A DNA stretch of 27,639 nucleotides from Acidimicrobiia bacterium (GCA_022865365.1 JALHSW010000535.1:1-27639), one strand, 5' to 3'. Counted from the first letter of the stretch, positions 13,178 through 22,459 are shown. The notes: a model not told the origin generated them from the sequence alone. Translations and numbers: made by a program.

Positions 13178-14214
13178 CGCTCGACGAGATGCGCGCCGCA
13201 CTCGACGACGCGCTCCGTGGCGCCCGGGCTGCGATCCCCGGCGCGGGCGACGTTGGTGCGCTCGATGAGCTGCAACGCTCGTTGGTGGGCAAGCGGTCGG
13301 CCGCCGCCGCGGCCAAGGAAGCGATCAAGGGTCTCGCGGCGGATGAGCGGCCCGCGGCCGGACAAGCCCTCGGGGCCTACAACGCCGCAGTCGCAGAGCT
13401 GATCGATGCCCGGCGGGGTGACCTCGCGAGCCTGGCGGCGCTCGAGGGCCATGTCGTCGACCTCACCCTCGGCGGCCACGGCCGCGTGCGAGGTCACCTG
13501 CACCTCATCACACAGGTGCAACGCGAGCTCGAAGACATCTTCACGGGTCTTGGCTACCGCGTGGCCGAAGGGCCCGAGGTAGAGGACGACTGGCACAACT
13601 TCGAAGCGTTGAACATCCCGCCGGCGCATCCCGCTCGCTCGATGCAGGACACGTTGTACGTCGCGCTCGGTGCCGACGAGCAGGTGATGCTGCGAACGCA
13701 CACCTCGCCCGTACAGATCCGGACGATGGAGTCCCAGGTTCCACCCATCTACGTCGTGGCACCGGGTCGCACGTACCGCAACGAGACGCTCGACGCTCGA
13801 CACTCGCCGGTCTTCCACCAGATGGAGTGCCTCGCGGTCGACCGCGGGCTCACGATGGCCGACCTCTTCGGCACGATCGAAGCATTCGCCAAGCGCCTGT
13901 TCGACGACGACTCCGTGCGCACGCGCTTTCGTTCGGACTTCTTCCCGTACACCGAGCCATCGGCCGAGCTCGCGGTGAGCTGTGTGTTCTGTCGAGGCGA
14001 GGGATGTCGCGTGTGCTCCCAGACCGGATGGATCGAGCTCGGCGGCTGCGGCATGGTCGACCCGAGCGTGTTCACCGCGGTGGGACTCGATCCCGAGGAG
14101 TGGCAGGGCTTCGCGTTCGGGTTCGGACTCGAGCGGATCGCCATGATCCGCTGCGGCATCGACGAGATCCGGACGTTCTTCGACAACGACGTCCGATTCC
14201 TGGCCCAGTACTGA
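13174..14214 (+). CDS. pheS: Phenylalanyl-tRNA synthetase alpha subunit
   Basis: The catalytic subunit of the alpha2-beta2 enzyme charging tRNA-Phe. From GTG 13174 it has 346 residues; the open frame further upstream lies within the methyltransferase gene and is not used. An N-terminal coiled-coil for tRNA binding (about 1-90) precedes the class II core. Motif 2 is in GRTYRNETLDARHSPVFHQM (198-217) and motif 3 in FAFGFGLERIAMIR (313-326), with FRSDFFPYTEPS near 252. Four cysteines in SCVFCRGEGCRVC (about 269-281) form the zinc-like cluster common in PheS of many bacteria. A 27-base gap leads to pheT. Confidence 0.97.
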   Translation: MTLDEMRAALDDALRGARAAIPGAGDVGALDELQRSLVGKRSAAAAAKEAIKGLAADERPAAGQALGAYNAAVAELIDARRGDLASLAALEGHVVDLTLGGHGRVRGHLHLITQVQRELEDIFTGLGYRVAEGPEVEDDWHNFEALNIPPAHPARSMQDTLYVALGADEQVMLRTHTSPVQIRTMESQVPPIYVVAPGRTYRNETLDARHSPVFHQMECLAVDRGLTMADLFGTIEAFAKRLFDDDSVRTRFRSDFFPYTEPSAELAVSCVFCRGEGCRVCSQTGWIELGGCGMVDPSVFTAVGLDPEEWQGFAFGFGLERIAMIRCGIDEIRTFFDNDVRFLAQY

Positions 14215-14241
14215 GATGCCTGATACCGAGAAGGCCGACTG

Positions 14242-16635
14242 ATGCGCGCGCCCCTCTCGTGGATCCGCGACTTCACGCCGGCCGACGCGCCCATCGACGA
14301 GCTCGTTGCCTCACTCAACCAGCTCGGCCTCGAGGTCGAGGGCGTCGAGGAGCCCGGGCGCGAGGTTCTCGGCGTGCGTGTCGCACGCATCCTCGAGGTG
14401 GTCCCGCACCCCGACGCAGACCGGCTCCAGCTCGCCGACGTCGAGTTCGGAGACGGTACGGCTCGCGTCGTCTGCGGGGCGCCGAACATCGCGCCGGGCA
14501 TGCTCGTTCCGTTTGCCCCGAGCGGCGCTTCGCTCCCGGGGGGCTTCACGCTCGAGCGCCGCAGGATCCGCGGCCAGGAGTCCGACGGCATGCTCTGTTC
14601 GGCGAAGGAGCTGGGACTCGGCGACGACCACCGCGGGATCATGGAGCTCGACTCGGCGTCGCCGCTCGGTGCCGACGTGCGTTCGGTTCTCGACCTCGAC
14701 GATGTCGTGTTCGATCTGGCGGTCACGCCGAACCGTCCCGACGCGATGTGCATCGTCGGAGTCGCGCGCGAGCTCGCGGCACAGCTTGGCCAGCCGCTGA
14801 CGATCCCGGAACCGGTCGTCGCCACCGACCAGGGCGTCGCGTCCCCTGCTTCGTTGGGCGTGTCGATCGAGATCGAAGCGCCTGACCGTTGCCCTCGCTA
14901 CCTCGGGTGGGCCGCACGGGTGGCGATGGGGCCGTCGCCGGCCTGGCTCCAGCAGCGTCTTGTCAAGGCCGGGCTGCGCCCGATCAGCAACATCGTCGAC
15001 GTCACCAACTACGTCTTGCTCGAACGCAATCAGCCCCTTCACGCCTTCGACCTGGGGCGGCTCGCTGGTCGTGGAATCGTCGTGCGGCTGGCGGAAGCAG
15101 GGGAGCGCATCACCACGCTCGACGAGCAGGAGCGCGTGCTCGACCAAGCCGATCTCCTGATCTGCGACGCCGAACGACATCCGCAGGCGATCGCCGGGAT
15201 CATGGGTGGTGCCACGGCGGAGGTGAGCGCCGATACCACCGAGATCCTCCTCGAGGCTGCGTACTTCGAACGGATGGGGATCGCCCGCAGCTCCAAGCGC
15301 CTCAAGCTGCGCTCGGAGGCAAGCGCTCGGTTCGAGCGCGGCATCGATCCCGACGGTATGGCCGCGCATGCGGCGCGCGCGATGGAGCTGCTCGTCGAGG
15401 TTGCCGACGCGCGGGTCGCGCCGGACGCAGTCGACGACTACCCGCGTCCGTTCACGCGACCCCGAATCGCGCTCCGTACCACGAAGGTCAACGGCGTGCT
15501 GGGCACCGATCTCACCGACACCGCCGTCATCGAAGCGCTCTCGCCGCTCGGGATCGAGGTCGCCGGCGCGGGCGACGAGCTCGAAGCCGTCCCTCCGAGC
15601 TTCCGTCCCGACCTCGAGCGCGAGATCGACCTGGTCGAGGAGGTGGCCCGTCGTATCGGCTTCGACGCGATCGGGCGAACGGTACCCAAGCCGCGCACGC
15701 AGGTGGGCGCGCTCACCCGCATCCAGCGTGATCGGAGGCTTGTCGCCGATGCACTCGTCGGTGCGGGGGCGCTCGAGACGATGACGCTCCCCCTCGTCGC
15801 CCCGGGTGCACTCGAGGGGCTCGGCCTCGGGACCCCAGTGTCGCTGGCGAATCCATTGCGGGCCGAAGAGTCGGTCCTTCGCACCACGCTGCTCCCGGGG
15901 TTGGTCGCGGCCGCCGCCTTCAACGCCGCCCGCGGCCAGCCCGACGTCACGCTCTTCGAGATGGGCACCGTCTTCTTCGCTCCGACGCCAGGCAGCATGC
16001 TCCCCGACGAGCACGAGATGGTGGGCGCGGTGGTCGCGGGAACGGTGCGCCGCCGTCCCGTCGAGGACGATCGTCTGGTCGACGTCTATGACGCCACCGA
16101 CCTCGTGCAGGTGATCGCTGACGCGCTCGGGTGCACCGAGCTCGAGTTCACCGCCGGGGCCGGGCCGGGCTGGCACCCACTGCGCGCCGCCCGGATCACC
16201 GTGGCCGGCGAGGCGGTCGGAGCGGTCGGAGAGCTCGCTCCGCAGATCGTGGTGGCGGCCGGCCTCGGCGGCCCCGTGGTTGCCTTCGAGGCCGACCTGG
16301 GGGCGCTGAGTGCCTCACCCCGCCACGTCCTCGGCTTCACGGTGCCGTCGCCGTTCCCCCCGTCGGCGGTTGATCTCGCCTTCGTCGTCGAGGAGTCGGT
16401 GCCCGCTGGCGCGATCGCGGCCACGCTGCGCGCCACGAGCGCAGACCTGCTCGAGGACCTCCGGATCTTCGACGAGTTCCGGGCCGACGCGCTCGGGGCG
16501 GGTCGCCGCAGTCTGGCCTTCTCGCTGCGGTACCGGGCGCCCGATCGCACGCTGACCGATGCCGAGGTCGGTGAGCTCCGTCAACGGGCGATCGACGCGG
16601 TGCTCGCGGCCCACGGAGCCACGCTCCGCAGCTGA
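14242..16635 (+). CDS. pheT: Phenylalanyl-tRNA synthetase beta subunit
   Basis: The large structural and editing subunit of PheRS; 797 residues, normal for the family. It begins MRAPLSWIRDF. Domains in order: an OB-fold tRNA-binding domain (about 40-150, LGVRVARILEVVPHPDADRL and PNIAPGML), the B3/B4 editing region (about 210-390, with RPISNIVDVTNYVLLE and HAFDL), the B5 domain (about 400-475), the catalytic-like core, and the C-terminal anticodon-binding FDX-ACB domain (about 705-797, PSPFPPSAVDLAFVVE). ATG 14242 shares its A with the stop of an eight-codon ORF that fills the gap after pheS; GAGAAGG at 14228 is the likely ribosome-binding site. Confidence 0.97.
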   Translation: MRAPLSWIRDFTPADAPIDELVASLNQLGLEVEGVEEPGREVLGVRVARILEVVPHPDADRLQLADVEFGDGTARVVCGAPNIAPGMLVPFAPSGASLPGGFTLERRRIRGQESDGMLCSAKELGLGDDHRGIMELDSASPLGADVRSVLDLDDVVFDLAVTPNRPDAMCIVGVARELAAQLGQPLTIPEPVVATDQGVASPASLGVSIEIEAPDRCPRYLGWAARVAMGPSPAWLQQRLVKAGLRPISNIVDVTNYVLLERNQPLHAFDLGRLAGRGIVVRLAEAGERITTLDEQERVLDQADLLICDAERHPQAIAGIMGGATAEVSADTTEILLEAAYFERMGIARSSKRLKLRSEASARFERGIDPDGMAAHAARAMELLVEVADARVAPDAVDDYPRPFTRPRIALRTTKVNGVLGTDLTDTAVIEALSPLGIEVAGAGDELEAVPPSFRPDLEREIDLVEEVARRIGFDAIGRTVPKPRTQVGALTRIQRDRRLVADALVGAGALETMTLPLVAPGALEGLGLGTPVSLANPLRAEESVLRTTLLPGLVAAAAFNAARGQPDVTLFEMGTVFFAPTPGSMLPDEHEMVGAVVAGTVRRRPVEDDRLVDVYDATDLVQVIADALGCTELEFTAGAGPGWHPLRAARITVAGEAVGAVGELAPQIVVAAGLGGPVVAFEADLGALSASPRHVLGFTVPSPFPPSAVDLAFVVEESVPAGAIAATLRATSADLLEDLRIFDEFRADALGAGRRSLAFSLRYRAPDRTLTDAEVGELRQRAIDAVLAAHGATLRS

Positions 16636-16659
16636 CCAGGTCGGAGAGGAGCGCATCAC

Positions 16660-16679
16660 TATGCAGCTCTGTGTATACT
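16660..16679 (+). promoter_or_regulatory. ARG box overlapping the -10 of a leaderless argC promoter
   Basis: TATGCA (16660-16665) and TGTATA (16672-16677) form an 18-bp imperfect palindrome with one mismatched pair, the length and layout of an ArgR box. It overlaps TATACT (16674-16679), a good -10 element that ends six bases before ATG 16686, so the transcript would start at or next to the start codon. No clear -35 is seen. ArgR bound here would block the promoter; the repressor gene lies within the operon. Confidence 0.55.
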
Positions 16680-16685
16680 GCCCCT

Positions 16686-17723
16686 ATGGACTCTCGAGCG
16701 ACCGTCGTGGGCGGGTCGGGCTACGTGGGAGCCGAGCTGTTGCGCCTGCTGGCCGGACACCCCGAGATCGAGGTCGTCTCGGTCACGGCGGGCGCCAACG
16801 TCGGCGGGTCCGTCGCTGCCCTCTACCCCTCGCTCGCGCCGGCGTACCCACACCTCGAGTACGAAGCGTTCGACCCGGGGGCGCTCGACGGGATCGATGT
16901 CGCCTTCCTCGCGCTGCCGCACGGTGAGTCCCAGCGTCTCGTGCCCGACCTCATCGGCCGGGTGGACCATGTCGTCGACCTCGCGGCGGACTTCCGCCTC
17001 TCGGCCGAGCGCTACGAGGAGTGGTACGGAGAGCCCCACGCAGCTCCGGAGTTGATCGGGAGCTTCGCCTACGGACTCCCCGAGCTGTTCCGCTCGCATC
17101 TCGCACCCGAGAGCCACGTCGCGGCGCCGGGTTGCTACCCGACCGCCGCCGCGCTCGCGCTCGCGCCGTTGCTCGCCGGGGCGGTGGTGGAGCCCTCGGG
17201 CATCGTGGTCGACGCGATGTCGGGTACGTCCGGCGCCGGTCGCAGGCCGGTCGCCGAGCAGCTCTTCGCCGAGGTGAACGACGACGTGGTGGCCTACGGC
17301 TTGCTCACACATCGCCACACGGGGGAGATCGAGCATGCGCTCGAGCACGTCCACGGTCGCCCGGTGCAGGTGCTGTTCACGCCGCACCTCGTTCCCATGG
17401 CGCGCGGCATCCTGGCGACGTGTCACGCGCGACCTGCCGTGAGCGATCTCACCAGCGGAAGACTGCTCGACCTGTACCGTGAGTACTACGCGCACGAGCC
17501 CTTTGTCGTCGTCCACGAGCGTTCACCGCGCACGAAGAGCACCTTCGGTTCGAACGCATGCCACGTGACGGTGCGTTATGACGCAAGGACCGACTCCGTG
17601 CTCGCGCTCGCCGCCATCGACAACCTGGTGAAGGGCGCCGCGGGCCAGGCCATCCAGTCGTTGAACCTCGTCCTCGACCTGCCCGAGACGACGGGGCTCC
17701 CCACCCTGGGGATCATGCCGTGA
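16686..17723 (+). CDS. argC: N-acetyl-gamma-glutamyl-phosphate reductase
   Basis: Third step of arginine synthesis: NADPH reduction of N-acetylglutamyl phosphate to the semialdehyde. The 345-residue protein has the nucleotide-binding loop VVGGSGYVGAELLRL (7-21), the active-site cysteine Cys150 in AAPGCYPTAA, and GTSGAGR and HRHTGEIEH in the dimerisation/catalytic domain. ATG 16686 is chosen over the in-frame GTG 16671 because that GTG lies within the ARG box/-10 region and would add residues unlike the family start. There is no ribosome-binding site at either start, in keeping with a leaderless mRNA. First gene of the arginine operon, 50 bases after pheT. Confidence 0.97.
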   Translation: MDSRATVVGGSGYVGAELLRLLAGHPEIEVVSVTAGANVGGSVAALYPSLAPAYPHLEYEAFDPGALDGIDVAFLALPHGESQRLVPDLIGRVDHVVDLAADFRLSAERYEEWYGEPHAAPELIGSFAYGLPELFRSHLAPESHVAAPGCYPTAAALALAPLLAGAVVEPSGIVVDAMSGTSGAGRRPVAEQLFAEVNDDVVAYGLLTHRHTGEIEHALEHVHGRPVQVLFTPHLVPMARGILATCHARPAVSDLTSGRLLDLYREYYAHEPFVVVHERSPRTKSTFGSNACHVTVRYDARTDSVLALAAIDNLVKGAAGQAIQSLNLVLDLPETTGLPTLGIMP

Positions 17724-18919
17724 GCATCACCGCCGTCCCCGGGTTCGACGCGGCCGGAGTCGCATGCGGGGTGAAGCCTTCGGGTGACCCAGACCTCGCG
17801 CTCGTCGCGACCGCGGATCGTCAGCCGGTCGCCGCCGCCGGCGTCTTCACGACGAACATCGTGCGCGCGGCCCCGGTCCTCGTCTCACGCTCGCACCTCC
17901 AGAGCGGTCAGGCCGTGGCCGTCGTGCTGAACTCCGGGAACGCAAATGCGGCGACGGGTGAGCGCGGGCGCAACGACGCGCTGCGCATGTGCGAGCTCGT
18001 GGGCGGCGGACTGGGCTGTGAGACCACCGATGTGCTCGTGTGCTCCACGGGCCTCATCGGCATTCCGTTGCCGATGGTGCCGATCGAGAGCGGCGTCCCA
18101 ACCCTCGTCGCGGCGCTCGGCGCCGACGAGGAGGCCGGTCACCGCGCGGCGGATGCCATCCTCACCACCGACACGGAACGCAAGGAGGCGCTCGCGGTTG
18201 CCGACGTCGCGGGTGGCCCGTCGTTTCGCGTGGGGGGCATGGCCAAGGGTGCGGCGATGCTGTCGCCGGCGATGGCCACGATGCTGGCCGTCCTCGTGAC
18301 CGATGCTGTGGCTGAACCGGCCGCGCTGCACGGCGCGCTCGAGCACGCAGTACGCGACACCTTCAATTCGCTCCTCGTCGACGGTTCGCGCAGCACGAAC
18401 GACACCGTGCTCCTGCTCGCAGGCGGGGCTGCCGGCACGCCGGTGATCGGACCGGAGGGGCACGCGTACCACGCATTGGTCGAAGCAGTGACGGAGGTGT
18501 GCGACGACCTCGCGCTGGCCATGGCGGCGGACGCCGAGGGTGCGACCAAGCTGGCCACCGTGGTCGTCGCGGGCGCTCGGTCCGGCGAAGACGCACGACA
18601 GGCTGCGCGTGCGGTGGCGGCGAGCCAGCTCGTGCAGTGTTCGCTCTACGGAGCCGACCCGTATTGGGGCCGCGTGCTCTCGGAGCTCGGAGCGAGCGGT
18701 GCCTGGTTCGATCCCGAGCGCGTCGACATCGCCTACAACGGCATCACCATGTGCCGCGACGGGGTCGCGGCACTTCACGACGAGCGCGCGATCGAAGAGG
18801 TCATGGCGGGGCGCGAGATCACGATCACGTGTGACCTCAACCAAGGGATGGGCCGGGCTGCGGTGCGCTTCACCGACCTGTCCCACGCTTACATCGACGA
18901 GAACATGGGTACGTCGTGA
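17720..18919 (+). CDS. argJ: Glutamate N-acetyltransferase / N-acetylornithine acetyltransferase
   Basis: Recycles the acetyl group from N-acetylornithine to glutamate; the bifunctional form can also use acetyl-CoA. It is made as a 399-residue precursor that cleaves itself at an Ala-Thr bond; the site is clear in KGAAMLSPAMATMLAVLVTD, with Ala186/Thr187 becoming the beta-chain nucleophile. The upstream NSGNANAATG (71-80) and STGLIG (109-114, oxyanion region) are also present. Mono- or bifunctionality cannot be decided by eye. Presence of ArgJ implies the cyclic acetyl pathway, and no argE is seen. GTG 17720 overlaps the argC stop by four bases (GTGA), as does its stop with argB. Confidence 0.96.
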   Translation: MSITAVPGFDAAGVACGVKPSGDPDLALVATADRQPVAAAGVFTTNIVRAAPVLVSRSHLQSGQAVAVVLNSGNANAATGERGRNDALRMCELVGGGLGCETTDVLVCSTGLIGIPLPMVPIESGVPTLVAALGADEEAGHRAADAILTTDTERKEALAVADVAGGPSFRVGGMAKGAAMLSPAMATMLAVLVTDAVAEPAALHGALEHAVRDTFNSLLVDGSRSTNDTVLLLAGGAAGTPVIGPEGHAYHALVEAVTEVCDDLALAMAADAEGATKLATVVVAGARSGEDARQAARAVAASQLVQCSLYGADPYWGRVLSELGASGAWFDPERVDIAYNGITMCRDGVAALHDERAIEEVMAGREITITCDLNQGMGRAAVRFTDLSHAYIDENMGTS

Positions 18920-19821
18920 GCGCGCCCAAGCCGGATGGTCGGGTGAGGGATGCGCACGGGAAGGCAGGCATCCTCGCCGAGGCCCTGCCCTACATCCGTG
19001 AGTTCACGGGCAAGACCGTCGTCGTCAAGTACGGCGGTCATGCCATGGACGATCCCGCCCTCGCCGAGCTGTTCGCCCAGGACGTCGTGCTGATGCGCCT
19101 CGTCGGGATGAACCCCGTCGTCGTCCACGGTGGCGGACCGCAGATCTGCGACCTCATGCGCCGGCTCGGGAAGGAGCCCGAGTTCGTCGACGGCCTGCGC
19201 GTCACCGATGCAGAGACGGTCGACATCGCGCGAATGGCGCTCGTGGGCAAGGTCAATCGTGACATCGTGACCTCCCTCAACTTGCATGGCTCGTATGCGA
19301 TGGGACTGTCGGGCGAGGACGCCGGCCTCCTGCGGGTGGTCCCACGCGACCCTCGTCTCGGGTTCGTCGGTGACGTCAGTCGTGTCGACCCGGCTGTGCT
19401 CGAACGAGTGCTACGCGAAGAGCTGATCCCGGTCATCGCGACGATCGGCGTCGACGACACAGGCCAGGCGTACAACGTCAACGCCGACGCGGCGGCAGGG
19501 GCGATCGCAGCCGCGCTGCATGCCGAGAAGCTCGTCTACCTGACAGACGTCGCCGGGATCTACGAGGACTTCGGTGACGATTCCTCGCTGATCTCCGAGA
19601 CCGATGTCGCAGGGCTCCAGCGGCTCCTGGGCGCGGGCAAGGTAGGGGAGGGCATGACCCCGAAGGTGCGCTCGTGCATCGACGCGCTCGAGCAAGGTGT
19701 GCATCGCGCCCACATCCTCGATGGCCGTGTCGCCCACGCGCTGTTGCTCGAGTTCTTCACCCGCGAGGGTGTCGGCACGGTGATCGACCAGCGCGCTTCA
19801 AGAAAGGGGTCTGCGGAGTGA
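18916..19821 (+). CDS. argB: Acetylglutamate kinase
   Basis: Phosphorylates N-acetylglutamate with ATP; usually the arginine-sensitive step in organisms with the cyclic pathway. The 301-residue protein of the amino acid kinase family shows VVVKYGGHAM (35-44, Lys38 for phosphate transfer), VVVHGGGPQI (68-77, the glycine loop) and Arg95 in DGLRVTD, with YNVNADAAAGAIAAAL in the nucleotide-binding half. An N-terminal helix (about 15-30, GILAEALPYIREF) is of the kind that mediates hexamer formation in arginine-inhibited forms, so feedback inhibition is likely. GTG 18916 sits in a GTGA overlap with argJ. Confidence 0.97.
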   Translation: MSAPKPDGRVRDAHGKAGILAEALPYIREFTGKTVVVKYGGHAMDDPALAELFAQDVVLMRLVGMNPVVVHGGGPQICDLMRRLGKEPEFVDGLRVTDAETVDIARMALVGKVNRDIVTSLNLHGSYAMGLSGEDAGLLRVVPRDPRLGFVGDVSRVDPAVLERVLREELIPVIATIGVDDTGQAYNVNADAAAGAIAAALHAEKLVYLTDVAGIYEDFGDDSSLISETDVAGLQRLLGAGKVGEGMTPKVRSCIDALEQGVHRAHILDGRVAHALLLEFFTREGVGTVIDQRASRKGSAE

Positions 19822-21044
19822 TGCCGGTCTTCGGCGAGGCGACGGCTTTCGAGACGCTCGTGAAGCTCGATGCCGACCACGGCATGCAGACCTACTCTCG
19901 TCAACCCGTCGCGTTCGTGCGCGGCGAAGGCAGCGTGCTGTGGGACAGCGAAGGCGTTCGCTATCTCGATTTTCTCTCCGGACTCGCAGTCACGTCACTC
20001 GGGCACGCTCACCCGGCGGTGGCCGCCGCGTTGGCAGAACAGGCCCACACGCTCCTGCACGTCTCGAACCTCTACTACAACGACCTGCAGCCGCGGCTGG
20101 CCGCGCGCCTCGACGCGCTCCTCGGTGGTGGTGGGCGCGTGTTCTTCGCCAACTCGGGCGCCGAGGCCAACGAGTGCGCGATCAAGCTCGCACGGCGCCA
20201 CGGCCAGGCGAACGGCGGGGCGCAGCGCCACGAGATCGTCGCAGCGTACGGCTCGTTCCACGGGCGCACGCTGGCCTCGCTCGCCGCTACCGGGCAGCCG
20301 CAGAAGCATGAAGCGTTCCAGCCGTTGCCCCCGGGGTTTCGTCATGTCCCCTTCGGGGATCTCGACGCGTTGACCGGCGCCCTCGACGGACGCGCGTGCG
20401 CAGTGCTGCTGGAGGCCGTCCAGGGTGAGGGTGGGGTCCAGCCCGCGCCCGAGGGGTACCTCATGGGCGTTCGGGCCCTCTGTGACGAACGCGAGGCGCT
20501 CCTGATCGTCGACGAGGTCCAGACGGGCCTCGGGCGTACGGGACGCTGGTTCGGTTTCGAGCACTCCGGGGTGCGTCCCGATGTGGTCACCTTGGCGAAG
20601 GCACTCGGCAACGGCGTCCCGATCGGGGCGTGCTGGGCGAGCGACGACGTCGCGCCTGCGCTGCGTGTCGGCGATCACGCGGCGACGTTCGGCGGGCAAC
20701 CGCTCGCAGCGAGCGCCGCGTTGGCGGTGCTCGACGTGATGGAAGCCGCTGACGTCCCGGCCCTGGCCGCCGCCGCCGGCGAACGGCTCACCGTCGCGCT
20801 CGAGGCGCTTCCCGGTGTCGCGGCCGTGCGTGGGCTCGGCTTGCTCCTCGCGGCCGAGCTCGAGGCGGGCCTCGATGCCGTCGCCATCGCGCTCCGATGC
20901 CTCGAAGCCGGTCTGGTGGTGAACGCGGTCACCTCGACCGCATTGCGGCTGGCACCGTCGTTGCTCGTGACCGACGACGAGATCGACGAAGCCGCCGCGA
21001 TCCTGGCCACGGTCCTGCTGTCGATGCTGGAGGAAGTCCGATGA
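19821..21044 (+). CDS. argD: Acetylornithine aminotransferase
   Basis: A PLP enzyme that converts N-acetylglutamate semialdehyde to N-acetylornithine with glutamate as amino donor. The 407-residue class III aminotransferase has NSGAEANE (111-118, phosphate loop), SFHGRT (145-150), IVDEVQTGLGRTG (229-241, Asp holding the PLP pyridine) and the Schiff-base Lys260 in TLAKALGNGVPIGA. ATG 19821 overlaps the argB stop as TGATG; GTG 19818 directly before it is an equally possible start. AAAGGGG about twelve bases upstream may be the ribosome-binding site. The ATGA at the end couples it to argF. Confidence 0.96.
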   Translation: MPVFGEATAFETLVKLDADHGMQTYSRQPVAFVRGEGSVLWDSEGVRYLDFLSGLAVTSLGHAHPAVAAALAEQAHTLLHVSNLYYNDLQPRLAARLDALLGGGGRVFFANSGAEANECAIKLARRHGQANGGAQRHEIVAAYGSFHGRTLASLAATGQPQKHEAFQPLPPGFRHVPFGDLDALTGALDGRACAVLLEAVQGEGGVQPAPEGYLMGVRALCDEREALLIVDEVQTGLGRTGRWFGFEHSGVRPDVVTLAKALGNGVPIGACWASDDVAPALRVGDHAATFGGQPLAASAALAVLDVMEAADVPALAAAAGERLTVALEALPGVAAVRGLGLLLAAELEAGLDAVAIALRCLEAGLVVNAVTSTALRLAPSLLVTDDEIDEAAAILATVLLSMLEEVR

Positions 21045-21967
21045 CGAGCGCGGCGGGTGCGTCCCGCTTCTTGGAGGTCGACGACATCGACCCGAGCCAG
21101 CTCACGATGCTGCTCGAGCGCGCCGCCTCTTGGAAGGCCCACCCGAGCGAGGTGCCCGATCTGCTCGCGGGGCACGGCGTCGCGCTCGTGTTCGAGAAGC
21201 CGAGCGCGCGCACGCGCACCTCGACCGAGATGGCGGTGTTCACACTCGGCGGCCATCCGATCTACATCCGCGGCGAGGAGGTCGGTTTCGGCGAACGCGA
21301 GCCCGTGGAAGACGTCGCGCGCACCCTCGCGTCCTACTGCGCGCTCATCGCGGCGCGCGTCTTCGACCACGCGACCCTCGAGAGCATGAGTGGTGCAGTC
21401 ACGGTGCCGGTGGTGAACCTCCTGTCTGACCGGGCCCATCCGTGTCAGGCGCTCGCCGACCTGCTGACGCTCCGTGAAGTGCTCGGTGGCATCGAAGGCC
21501 GGAGGCTCGCCTACGTCGGTGATGGCAACAACGTCGCGGCGTCGCTGGCGTTCGGTGCGGCGCTCTCGGGGCTCGAGCTGGTCGTCACCTCCCCTCCGGG
21601 TTTCGAGCTCGACGACGACGTGGTCGAGCGCGCCCGGAACCTCGGCGGCACGGTCGAGCTCGTCTCGGACCCCTACGAGGCGGTCCGGGGCGCTGACGCC
21701 CTCTACACGGACGTGTGGACGTCGATGGGCCAGGAGTCCGAGACCGAAGCGCGCCGGGTCGCATTCGCGGGGTACCGCGTCGACGCAGGCCTGCTGGCGG
21801 CGGCCGGGCAGGATGCCGTTGTGCTGCACTGCCTACCCGCGCATCGGGGCGAAGAGATCACCGCGCAGGTACTCGACGGTCCCCGGTCGGTCGTGTGGCA
21901 GCAAGCCGAGAATCGGATGCACGCGGTGCGATCGCTCATCGCGCTGCTCCTCGAGGGAGGTGCATGA
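21041..21967 (+). CDS. argF: Ornithine carbamoyltransferase
   Basis: Makes citrulline from ornithine and carbamoyl phosphate. The 308-residue protein shows the carbamoyl phosphate site FEKPSARTRTS (51-61), HPCQALADLLT (133-143), the ornithine site DVWTSMGQE (224-232) and HCLPAHRGEE (263-272). The usual Ser-Thr-Arg-Thr-Arg here reads Ser-Ala-Arg-Thr-Arg, with the two Arg and the second Thr kept. The DxWxSMG and HCLP motifs argue for ornithine rather than acetylornithine or aspartate as substrate. ATG 21041 overlaps argD (ATGA), with an AGGA six bases upstream. Confidence 0.96.
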   Translation: MTSAAGASRFLEVDDIDPSQLTMLLERAASWKAHPSEVPDLLAGHGVALVFEKPSARTRTSTEMAVFTLGGHPIYIRGEEVGFGEREPVEDVARTLASYCALIAARVFDHATLESMSGAVTVPVVNLLSDRAHPCQALADLLTLREVLGGIEGRRLAYVGDGNNVAASLAFGAALSGLELVVTSPPGFELDDDVVERARNLGGTVELVSDPYEAVRGADALYTDVWTSMGQESETEARRVAFAGYRVDAGLLAAAGQDAVVLHCLPAHRGEEITAQVLDGPRSVVWQQAENRMHAVRSLIALLLEGGA

Positions 21968-21968
21968 C

Positions 21969-22439
21969 GTGTCGACCCTCGGCAAGCCACAACGCCAGCA
22001 CCGCATCGCCCGCCTCCTCGAGGACCAGGCTGTCTCGAGCCAGGCCCAGCTCGTCGAGCTGCTCGCCGCCGACGGCGTCGTCGCCACGCAGGCGACCGTC
22101 AGTCGCGACCTCGAAGAGCTCGGCGCGGTGAAGGTCAGGATCCCCGGCGGCGCGATGGCGTATGCGATCCCGGAGCACGCGAAGGAACGCCCGGCGCCAG
22201 ACGACCACCTGCGCCGCGTGATGGGGGAGTTCGTCGTGGAGGTGGGTCACAGCGCGAACCTGGTGGTGTTGCGCACGCCACCGGGCTCGGCGCACGTCAT
22301 CGGCTCGGCACTGGATCGCGCCGGCCTGCCCGATGTGCTGGGCACCGTCGCCGGCGACGACACCCTGATCCTCGTCTGCTCCGAGCAGGCCGGTGGCGCG
22401 AAGGTTGCCGCTGAGCTCGCGTCGTTGGCCGGTCTCTAG
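21969..22439 (+). CDS. argR: Arginine repressor ArgR
   Basis: Arginine-dependent hexameric repressor of the arginine genes. The 156-residue protein has an N-terminal winged helix-turn-helix (about 8-65, with QATVSRDLEELG at 41-52) and a C-terminal oligomerisation and arginine-binding domain (about 83-156) with GSAHVIGSALDR and GTVAGDDT (125-132), whose paired Asp contact arginine. GTG 21969 is chosen because GAGGGAGG at 21953-21960 ends eight bases before it; GTG 21960 is also in frame but lies in that site. Its place inside the operon closes a feedback loop with the putative ARG box before argC. Confidence 0.97.
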   Translation: MSTLGKPQRQHRIARLLEDQAVSSQAQLVELLAADGVVATQATVSRDLEELGAVKVRIPGGAMAYAIPEHAKERPAPDDHLRRVMGEFVVEVGHSANLVVLRTPPGSAHVIGSALDRAGLPDVLGTVAGDDTLILVCSEQAGGAKVAAELASLAGL

Positions 22440-22459
22440 GAAAGAAGAAGCAGGACGTC

